Shown here one piece after another: positions 52,340-58,795 of a stretch of DNA of 64,000 bases. The stretch's first letter is position 1. Each line of letters opens with the position of its first letter. The notes under the pieces were generated by a model that had not been told where the DNA came from, did not search any database, and saw nothing but the letters and a program-made list of their open reading frames with translations. This DNA is from Aerobium sp039839275. GTDB lineage: Bacteria > Pseudomonadota > Alphaproteobacteria > Rhizobiales > Rhizobiaceae. The translations under genes were made by a program, and so were the position numbers. The DNA is taken from NCBI RefSeq assembly GCF_039839275.1, contig NZ_JBDOQP010000005.1, positions 310,001 through 374,000 of the forward strand, written 5' to 3'.

Positions 52340-53179
52340 ATGTCCGACATAGCCGCGCTGCCGCGCGCGATCCTGGTCACCGGCGCCGCCGGCCAGCTTG
52401 GCCGCGAGGTGACGCAATATCTCGCCGGCGCGCTTCAAGGCGGACGCATCGACCGGCTGCGCCTGCTCGACATCGCGCCGATCGGCATTGCGGGACCGGG
52501 CATCGAGACCGTCCAAGCCTCTCTCGCCGAGCGCGAGGTCGCGTTCGCATCCGTCGAGGGCATGGACGCCGTCATCCATTTCGCCGGCATTCCGACAGAA
52601 AACGAGTGGGACAATCTCATTCCGGCGAACATCGCCGCCAGCGCCCATCTGTGGGACGCCGCGGTGGCGCATGGCGTCGACCGCATCCTGTTCGCCAGTT
52701 CCAACCATGCGGTCGGCATGTACCCGGTGGACGAGAGGATCGACCACACCGCCCCGCCCCTGCCCGACAGCCGCTACGGCCTGACCAAGGCGTTCGGCGA
52801 GGAATTGGGCCGGCTCTACGCTCACAAGACGCCATTGCGCAGCTATTGCATGCGCATCGGCAGCAGCTTTCCCGCCGTCACCGCCGTCAGGCACCTGAAG
52901 ACCTACCAGTCCTTCGCCGACATGGTGCGCATGGTCGAGGTCGGGCTGACCGCGGACTACCGCTTCGAGATCGTCTACGGCCTGTCCGACATCCCGGACG
53001 GCTACTGGGACAATTCCAATGCGTTCCGGCTTGGCTACGCGCCGGCCGACAGGCCGGAGGATTTCGTCTCCGGCGCGCTTGATCTGTTCGAATGTCGCTG
53101 GCAGGGCGGCTCGACCGCGACCGACCCGCTGCCCGGCATCACATGGCCCCCTGGTCGATCACGCGATAGCGGACGCTGA
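52340..53179 (+). CDS. udh: Uronate dehydrogenase (NAD-dependent epimerase/dehydratase family)
   Basis: A 279-residue extended-SDR-type protein. VTGAAGQLGREV is the NAD loop (Gly15, Gly18, Gly21); FASSNHAVGMYP, YGLTKAFGEELGRLY (Tyr and Lys of the active site), RIGSSFPA and WDNSNAFRLGYAPADRPEDF follow the pattern of Agrobacterium/Pseudomonas uronate dehydrogenase. It oxidises D-glucuronate or D-galacturonate at C1 to the aldaro-lactone. GGAGGAGAT precedes ATG 52340. The C terminus is some 14 residues longer than the characterised enzymes and overlaps the convergent GntR gene by 41 bases. Confidence 0.88.
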   Translation: MSDIAALPRAILVTGAAGQLGREVTQYLAGALQGGRIDRLRLLDIAPIGIAGPGIETVQASLAEREVAFASVEGMDAVIHFAGIPTENEWDNLIPANIAASAHLWDAAVAHGVDRILFASSNHAVGMYPVDERIDHTAPPLPDSRYGLTKAFGEELGRLYAHKTPLRSYCMRIGSSFPAVTAVRHLKTYQSFADMVRMVEVGLTADYRFEIVYGLSDIPDGYWDNSNAFRLGYAPADRPEDFVSGALDLFECRWQGGSTATDPLPGITWPPGRSRDSGR

Positions 53180-53885
53180 CCAGATGGTAGTGCATGAACA
53201 GCTTCGCCAGTTCGCCGTCGCCAAGGCTGATCGCCTCGAGGATGTTCTGGTGCTCCTGGATCACCGTGGTCTTGCGGCGCTCCGTGCCGGCACGCGTCAG
53301 GTCGGCGGCGATGTTCATCATGCCCATCATGTCGGGCTTGAGCACCATCAGGTGCTTTTCGAACAGGTCGTTTTCCGACGCGCGCGCAATCTCCAGGTGA
53401 AACTGGAAGTCGGCCTCCTGGACGCCGACGCCGGTGCGCATTGTGTCGATCATCGCGTCGAGCGCGTTGTTCAGCCGGCGCAGGCTGGCGCGGTTGATGC
53501 GCTGGGCGGCCAGACGCGCGGCCTCGGTCTCCAGGCATTGCCGCACCTCGTAGGCACGCATGTACTGCGCCACCCGCGCATCGTCGCTGTAGCGCGCCAT
53601 CTCGCGCGGTGGAAGCCGCAGCACGAAGGTGCCGGAACCGCGCCTGGCGTCGATCAGCCCGTCATTCTGCAGATATTGCAGCGCCTCGCGCACCACCGGC
53701 CGCGACACGTCGAACATGGTCGCCATCTCGTGCTCGGTCGGCAGGCGCTCGCCCACCTTGTAGCGGCCGGTCGAAAGCTGCAGCAATATCTGGGCGTAGA
53801 TCTCGTCGGCCAGCCGGCGCTTGCGCAGCGGCTTTACCGGCAGCTCGGCCTCCTGGTCGCCCGGTCCGTTGCGTGGGTCCTGCAT
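53139..53885 (-). CDS. GntR family regulator (FadR subfamily)
   Basis: A 248-residue regulator. The winged helix is RLADEIYAQILLQLSTGRYKVGERLPTEHEMATMFDVSRPVVREALQYLQNDGLIDARRGSGTFV in segments (about 25-90), followed by an all-helical FCD ligand-binding domain with metal-type residues (EADFQFHLEIARAS and VIQEHQNILEAI). ATG 53885 has GAGG upstream; TTG 53909 is in frame but lies in the candidate operator. Divergent from the lactonase-GntR pair; expected to repress the uronate genes and respond to a uronate intermediate. Confidence 0.9.
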   Translation of the reverse strand: MQDPRNGPGDQEAELPVKPLRKRRLADEIYAQILLQLSTGRYKVGERLPTEHEMATMFDVSRPVVREALQYLQNDGLIDARRGSGTFVLRLPPREMARYSDDARVAQYMRAYEVRQCLETEAARLAAQRINRASLRRLNNALDAMIDTMRTGVGVQEADFQFHLEIARASENDLFEKHLMVLKPDMMGMMNIAADLTRAGTERRKTTVIQEHQNILEAISLGDGELAKLFMHYHLVSVRYRVIDQGAM

Positions 53886-53900
53886 CGCCGCCTCGCTTCG

Positions 53901-53941
53901 AATTGTCAATTTGTAATCAATATGGCACCTGATTTGTCAAT
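53901..53941. promoter_or_regulatory. Twin ATTGACAA motifs between divergent gntR and lactonase genes
   Basis: TTGTCAAT occurs at 53903-53910 (inside the perfect dyad AATTG-T-CAATT, 53901-53911) and again at 53934-53941, 31 bases apart, close to three DNA turns. Both lie in the 80-base gap between the GntR start and the lactonase start, fitting autoregulation plus control of the lactonase operon. Confidence 0.5.
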
Positions 53942-53965
53942 CTTCAATCGCGCAAGGAGACTGGC

Positions 53966-54826
53966 GTGAGCGTCGAGGTCGTTCTTCGCGCGGGCGCCGC
54001 GGTCGGCGAGTCGCCCGTCTGGTGCGAGCGGCGCGGGGTGTTGTGGTGGGTCGACATTCCCGCCGGCACGCTGCACGCCTTCGATCCGCTGTCGCGGACG
54101 AACCGGAGCTTCGACATGGGCCAGCCGGTCGGCTGCGTGGGGCTGACGACGGGCGATGCGCTGCTTGTCGGGCTGGTCGACGGCATCTTCCTGTTCGATC
54201 CCGCGTCCGGCGCCCGCACCCTGCTTTCCCGCCCCGAGGCGCATTTGCCATGCAACCGTCCCAACGACGCCGCCATGGCGCGCGACGGGCGGTGGTTCGT
54301 CGGCACGATGGCCCAGAAGCCTGACGGCACGCCGCGCGGCAATCTCTACCGCATCGACCCTGACGGCAGCGCCCATCACCTGCTCGACGGGCTGCACGTG
54401 CCCAACGGCCTTGCCGTCAGCCCCGACAACCGCACGCTTTACCTGTCGGATTCCTGGGCGTCGGTGCGCCGCATCTGGGCGTTCGACCTCGACCAGGGCG
54501 GCGGCATATCCAACCGCCGCCTGTTCTTCGACACTATATCGCGCCCCGGTCGACCCGACGGAGCCTGCATTGATGCCGATGGCGGATACTGGAGCGCGGG
54601 CATCGATGGCGGCGAGCTCCTGCGCATCGCGCGCGATGGCGTCGTCGACACCGTTATCGGCCTGCCGCTGAAGAAGCCGACCAAGCCCTGCTTCGGTGGG
54701 CCGGATCTTTCGACGCTGTACCTGACGTCGCTTGGCAACGGCGACGACAGCGACTGCGCCGGCGCGCTGCTTGCGGTGTCAACGGGCCGGCGCGGCCTGC
54801 CAGAGCCACGCATGCGGCTCGGCTGA
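53966..54826 (+). CDS. SMP-30/gluconolactonase family lactonase (probable aldarolactonase)
   Basis: A 286-residue beta-propeller lactonase. Metal-type ligands are in VGESPVWCERRGVLWWVDI (Glu), CNRPNDAAMARDGRWFVGTM (Asn/Asp), VPNGLAVSPDNRTLYLSDS and GRPDGACIDADGGYWSAG. GTG 53966 is the start, with AAGGAGA four bases upstream; no closer ATG exists. It would open the galactaro- or glucaro-lactone made by uronate dehydrogenase, whose gene lies just beyond the GntR gene. Followed after 21 bases by a second GntR gene. Confidence 0.9.
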   Translation: MSVEVVLRAGAAVGESPVWCERRGVLWWVDIPAGTLHAFDPLSRTNRSFDMGQPVGCVGLTTGDALLVGLVDGIFLFDPASGARTLLSRPEAHLPCNRPNDAAMARDGRWFVGTMAQKPDGTPRGNLYRIDPDGSAHHLLDGLHVPNGLAVSPDNRTLYLSDSWASVRRIWAFDLDQGGGISNRRLFFDTISRPGRPDGACIDADGGYWSAGIDGGELLRIARDGVVDTVIGLPLKKPTKPCFGGPDLSTLYLTSLGNGDDSDCAGALLAVSTGRRGLPEPRMRLG

Positions 54827-54847
54827 AACGAGGGAGGAGAACGGCAC

Positions 54848-55561
54848 ATGGCGGCAGAACCGGAAACGACGCGCAAGGCGGCCGGCACGCTCAGCGACCA
54901 GGTCTACGAGCAGATCTATCAGGCGATCAGCCACGGCTACTGGAAGGTCGGCGAAAAGATGCCCACCGAGGTGGAACTTGCCGAGCGCTTTGGCGTCTCG
55001 CGGCCGGTGCTGCGCGAGGCGCTGATGCGGCTGCGCATCGACGGCGTTGTGGAAAGCCGCCAGGGCGCCGGCACGCGGGTGGTCAGCGCGCCGAGCCGGT
55101 CGGTGATGGAATTCGCGGAGCCCGGCAGCATCGCCGACTTGCAGCGCTGCTACGAATTTCGTGTCGGCGTCGAGGGCGAAGCCGCCTTCATGGCCGCCGA
55201 GTGCCGGTCGGAAGCGCGCATCGCGGACATCGCCGAGGCACTGGAAAAGCTGCTTCCTTCCGGCGAGGAGCAGGCGCTGCCCACCGCCGACCACGACATC
55301 GCCTTCCATGTCGCCGTCGCCCGCGCCACCGAAAACAGCTACTACGCCCAGACGATCGAGGCGATTACCCAGGCGCTGCACGTCGGCACCCGCATTGCTC
55401 GCGTGCTGTCGCACTGGTCGGAAGACCACCGCCGCGACATGCTTCATACCGAGCACAAGCGCATCTACGATGCGATCGCGGCCGGCGAGCCCGAACAGGC
55501 GCGCCAGGCAATGCGGGCGCATATCGAAAGCGCGCGGCGGCGCGTCTTTCTCGGCCAGTAG
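54848..55561 (+). CDS. GntR family regulator (FadR subfamily), second copy
   Basis: A 237-residue regulator. LSDQVYEQIYQAISHGYWKVGEKMPTEVELAERFGVSRPVLREALMRLRIDGVVESRQGAGTRVV in segments is the winged helix; the FCD domain follows with HDIAFHVAVARATEN and HTEHKRIYDAIAAG. GGGAGGAGAA precedes the ATG. In operon with the lactonase gene. It is not a recent duplicate of the GntR at 53139, so the cluster may respond to two effectors. Confidence 0.9.
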   Translation: MAAEPETTRKAAGTLSDQVYEQIYQAISHGYWKVGEKMPTEVELAERFGVSRPVLREALMRLRIDGVVESRQGAGTRVVSAPSRSVMEFAEPGSIADLQRCYEFRVGVEGEAAFMAAECRSEARIADIAEALEKLLPSGEEQALPTADHDIAFHVAVARATENSYYAQTIEAITQALHVGTRIARVLSHWSEDHRRDMLHTEHKRIYDAIAAGEPEQARQAMRAHIESARRRVFLGQ

Positions 55562-55566
55562 CCGTG

Positions 55567-56199
55567 TCAGCCCAGGAAGGCGCGAACCGGCTCGACCAGC
55601 GCGGCACCGATGGCGCTGGTGTTGGCGGCATCGAGATGCACGCCGTCCGAACCATGCGCCGTGGCTACGCTCGCCGCATCGAAGAAGCCGCAGCCGCCGG
55701 CCAGCGCCAGGGCGCGATAACCCTCCGCCAATTTGTGCGATTCCGCCACGCTGCGGCCAGAGGCCGGCCCCTCTCCGCCGAAGCAGGGCGTGAAATGCGG
55801 TGGCGAGACGATGAACACGGCCGGCGCCCGCATGCCCCAGGCGTAGGGGAAGCTGCGCACGATCTCGACCAGCCGCGCCATGCCGGCGACGGCGCCATGC
55901 GCGGTGGGGCAGATCTGCGCCTTCAGGTCGTTGGCGCCGAGCATGATGACGACGAGATCGAGCGGCGAATGCGTCGCCAGCAGCATCGGCAGGGCCTTGG
56001 CGCCATTGCGCTCGAAAGCTGCGGCGTGGTCGTCGAACACGGTGGTTCGTCCGCCCAGCCCCTCCGGGACGACGCGGTGGCCCTGCCCCAGGCCGGCTTC
56101 CAGCACGCTCGGCCAGCGGTGCTCATAGGCGTGCCTGCCGCCGCCATCCGGATTGGTGCCCCAGGTCAGGCTGTCGCCGAAGGCCATCACCGTGCGCAT
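55567..56199 (-). CDS. SGNH/GDSL hydrolase (arylesterase/acyltransferase, MsAcT-like)
   Basis: A 210-residue esterase. The SGNH blocks are all visible: MAFGDSLTWGTNPDGG (Ser), EGLGGRTTVFDD (Gly), LVVIMLGANDLKA (Asn) and DGVHLDAANTSAIG (Asp, His). The sequence LATHSPLDLVVIMLG resembles the Mycobacterium smegmatis acyltransferase/esterase. No signal peptide, so cytoplasmic. ATG 56199 has AAAGGAC upstream. Deacetylation of acetylated uronates or oligouronides would suit the location; convergent with the GntR gene. Confidence 0.88.
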   Translation of the reverse strand: MRTVMAFGDSLTWGTNPDGGGRHAYEHRWPSVLEAGLGQGHRVVPEGLGGRTTVFDDHAAAFERNGAKALPMLLATHSPLDLVVIMLGANDLKAQICPTAHGAVAGMARLVEIVRSFPYAWGMRAPAVFIVSPPHFTPCFGGEGPASGRSVAESHKLAEGYRALALAGGCGFFDAASVATAHGSDGVHLDAANTSAIGAALVEPVRAFLG

Positions 56200-56205
56200 G
56201 ATAAA

Positions 56206-56226
56206 TTTGTCCTTTCGATTGACAAA
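56206..56226. promoter_or_regulatory. Palindromic operator TTTGTC-N9-GACAAA between GDSL and epimerase genes
   Basis: A six-base perfect dyad with a nine-base centre includes ATTGACAA (56218-56225). It lies in the 65-base gap between the divergent esterase and aldose epimerase genes and shares its core with the motifs at 52163, 53903 and 53934. Confidence 0.5.
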
Positions 56227-56264
56227 CAAGCACTAGCGAAACCCGACCCGGGCGGCAATATCGG

Positions 56265-57272
56265 ATGAACCTCACGCTCTTCGGAACCATGCCGGAAGGA
56301 ACCCCGGTCTACGAAGCGGTGCTGCGGAGCGGGCCGTTCACGGCGAAGATCATCGGCTGGGGCGCGGTGCTGCGCGACCTTCGCATGGCGCTGCCCGAAG
56401 GCCCCCGCCCGCTGGTGCTCGGCTTCGAGCGTCTGGCGCATTATCTCGACCATTCCCGCAACCAGGGCGCCAATGTCGGGCGCTATGGCGGGCGCACCCG
56501 CGACGGCCGGCTGGTGATCGACGGGCAATCCTTCCCGCTCAGCCGTAACCTCGACGGCCGCCATCACCTGCATGGCGGCTTCAACGGTCTCGGACGACGC
56601 AACTGGACCTTCCTGGAGGTGACGCCGTCTTCCACGACGCTCGAAATCCACTCTCCGGATGGCGACGAGGGCTATCCCGGCAATCTCGTCTTGCGCTGTC
56701 GCTACGAGCTCCACCGATGGGGCCTCGGCGTCGAACTGGCGGCAACGACCTCGGCGCCGACGCCGGTCAACATCCTGCATCACAGCTACTTCAATCTCGA
56801 TGGCGAGGGACAGATCGCCGGCCACAGCCTGCAGATCGAGGCCGAGAATTATCTGGAGTTCGACGCCGAAGGCCTGCCGACCGGGCGCCTGCTGCCTGTC
56901 GCCGGCAGCGCGCTAGACTGCCGTTCGCCGCGCCTGCTCGTCGCGGATGAGCGCATCGACGCCAGTTTCGTCGTTGCACCGCGTCCGCTGGCAACCCCGG
57001 CCCACGTCGCGACGCTTCTGGGAAGCCGGCGAGATCTGCGCATGCATGTGCGCACGACCGAACCCGGCCTGCATGTCTATAACGGCTTTGCCGCGGCCGC
57101 TCCCGTGCCGGGGCTCGACGGTCGCCCGCATCTTCCGTCGTCCGGCCTGTGCCTGGAAGCCACGCGGTTCAACGATGCCGTCAACATTCCCGCGCTCGGC
57201 GACGTCATCCTGCGCCCCGGCGAGACCTATCGCCAGGAAACCCGGTTCGCCTTCGAGCCGGCCCCTTCCTGA
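56265..57272 (+). CDS. galM: Aldose 1-epimerase
   Basis: A 335-residue beta-sandwich mutarotase. DGRHHLHGGFNGLGRRNW carries the first catalytic histidine, NILHHSYFNLDGEG the second, and GLCLEATRFNDAVN the catalytic glutamate. The segment NVGRYGGRTRDGRL departs from the usual NRIA motif. It interconverts alpha and beta anomers of sugars or uronates, supplying the anomer used by uronate dehydrogenase. No signal peptide. Confidence 0.92.
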   Translation: MNLTLFGTMPEGTPVYEAVLRSGPFTAKIIGWGAVLRDLRMALPEGPRPLVLGFERLAHYLDHSRNQGANVGRYGGRTRDGRLVIDGQSFPLSRNLDGRHHLHGGFNGLGRRNWTFLEVTPSSTTLEIHSPDGDEGYPGNLVLRCRYELHRWGLGVELAATTSAPTPVNILHHSYFNLDGEGQIAGHSLQIEAENYLEFDAEGLPTGRLLPVAGSALDCRSPRLLVADERIDASFVVAPRPLATPAHVATLLGSRRDLRMHVRTTEPGLHVYNGFAAAAPVPGLDGRPHLPSSGLCLEATRFNDAVNIPALGDVILRPGETYRQETRFAFEPAPS

Positions 57273-57284
57273 GGCGCCATCCTC

Positions 57285-58472
57285 TCAGTCGAACTTGCCG
57301 GCGATCATCCGGCCGATGGGGATCGCCGAGGTGGCGGCGGGCGATGGCGCGTTGCAGACATGCAGGACGTTGCCGGATTTGCGGAACAGGAAGTCGTGCA
57401 CCATCGTGCCGTCGCGCATCACAGCCTGGGCGCGGATGCCGGCCCGGTATGGCAAAAGGTCGTCGAGTTCGAGCGACGGGCAGTATTTATGGCATTTTTC
57501 GAGATAGCTCGCCTTGAAAGCCGAATCCTTCATCTCGCCAAGGCCGGAGCGCAAATTGCGGCCGATCAGACGCCAGAACCCTGGAAAGCGTGCGAAGCTG
57601 GCGACGTCTGCGATGTCGAGCGCCAGCTTCTCGTAACCCTCGCGCGCCAGCGCAAGCACGGCATTGGGTCCGACGGTCAGGCTGCCGTCGATCATCGGCG
57701 TCAGGTGGATGCCGAGGAACGGCAGCGCGGGATCGGGCACCGGATAGATCATGCGCCTGACCAGTGCGCGCTTTTCCGGCCGCACGGCGTAATATTCGCC
57801 ACGAAACGGCACGATGCGGAAATCGATGTCGACGCCGGAGGCGGCGGCCAGCCGGTCGGCCTGCAGCCCGGCGCAGGCGATGGCGTGCCTTGCCTCCCAT
57901 GCCTGCCCGCCGGCGACGACGCGCACATGGTCGCCGCGCTCCTCGATCCGATCAACCCGGGCGCTGCGCACGATCTGCCCGCCCTGCTTTGCGATCACCG
58001 CGCCCATGGCACGCGCGACCGCGCCATAGTCGACGATGCCGGACGCCTCGACCAGCAGTGCGCCGAGCCCGACGATGCCCGGTTCCAGTTCGCGCAGTTC
58101 GCCGCCGTCGACCCGCCGCAGCGCGATGCCGTTCTTGCGCGCATTGGTTTCCAGCGCGCCGAGGCGGTCGAGCTCCATCCGGTCGGTGGCGACGATCAGC
58201 TTGCCGGGAACGGCAAAAGGAATGCCGTGCTCAGTGCAGAAGCGCTTGGTCGCTACCTCGCCCTCGCGGCACAAAGTCGCCTTGAGACTGCCCGGCGCGT
58301 AATAGACGCCGGCATGGATGACGCCGCTGTTGTGGCCGGTCTGGTGGCTGCCGAGCGCGTCTTCCTTCTCGACCAGCACCAGCCGCGCACCCGGCCGCGT
58401 CTCCAGCACCGCCATTGCCGTCGCCAGCCCGACGATGCCGCCGCCGACGATGCAGAAATCATACATGCCCAT
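57285..58472 (-). CDS. lhgO: L-2-hydroxyglutarate oxidase (FAD-dependent)
   Basis: A 395-residue DAO-family flavoprotein. FCIVGGGIVGLATAMAVLE is the FAD loop; SHQTGHNSGVIHAGVYYAPGSLKATLCREG and PFRGEYYAVRP followed by YPVPDPALPFLGIHLTPMIDGSLTVGPNAVLA are diagnostic of LhgO/YgaF. It oxidises L-2-hydroxyglutarate to 2-oxoglutarate and passes electrons to the quinone pool. The start is ATG 58472 or ATG 58466. Convergent with galM. The link to uronate use may be through 2-oxoglutarate, the end product of aldarate breakdown. Confidence 0.92.
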   Translation of the reverse strand: MGMYDFCIVGGGIVGLATAMAVLETRPGARLVLVEKEDALGSHQTGHNSGVIHAGVYYAPGSLKATLCREGEVATKRFCTEHGIPFAVPGKLIVATDRMELDRLGALETNARKNGIALRRVDGGELRELEPGIVGLGALLVEASGIVDYGAVARAMGAVIAKQGGQIVRSARVDRIEERGDHVRVVAGGQAWEARHAIACAGLQADRLAAASGVDIDFRIVPFRGEYYAVRPEKRALVRRMIYPVPDPALPFLGIHLTPMIDGSLTVGPNAVLALAREGYEKLALDIADVASFARFPGFWRLIGRNLRSGLGEMKDSAFKASYLEKCHKYCPSLELDDLLPYRAGIRAQAVMRDGTMVHDFLFRKSGNVLHVCNAPSPAATSAIPIGRMIAGKFD

Positions 58473-58795
58473 CCCCGATCCAGTCCGCGCTCAGTTCATC
58501 CGAACTATTCGCAAACCTGCAGGGGCCGCAAGACGTGAGGCTCAAGTCGTTTGATTTCGCGCTTTCATATCGACGGGCGATTGTCGGTTTGTAAAATACA
58601 CTTGCATTCTGAAAACATTGTGCAACATTGATTGCGGACTGGCCACAGCCTGGGGAGGGCAGGCCGCTCAACACAGATGCGGAAAACGTTGCGTTCACGC
58701 TGGTCGTAAGCCGGCGGGGGTAGGCGTGTGTTTGAGACAAGGCCGGCGGTGCGCATTCGCATGAACTGGCCCAGTGGCAGGGTGGGAGTTTCTAC
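58473..58795. other. 323-base intergenic region between lhgO and the DUF4214 gene
   Basis: It separates two divergent genes and is slightly AT-richer in the middle (58600-58640). I found no convincing -35/-10 pair, tRNA or repeat; GGGAG at 58784-58788 is the ribosome site of the DUF4214 gene. No ORF in it looks coding. Confidence 0.5.
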
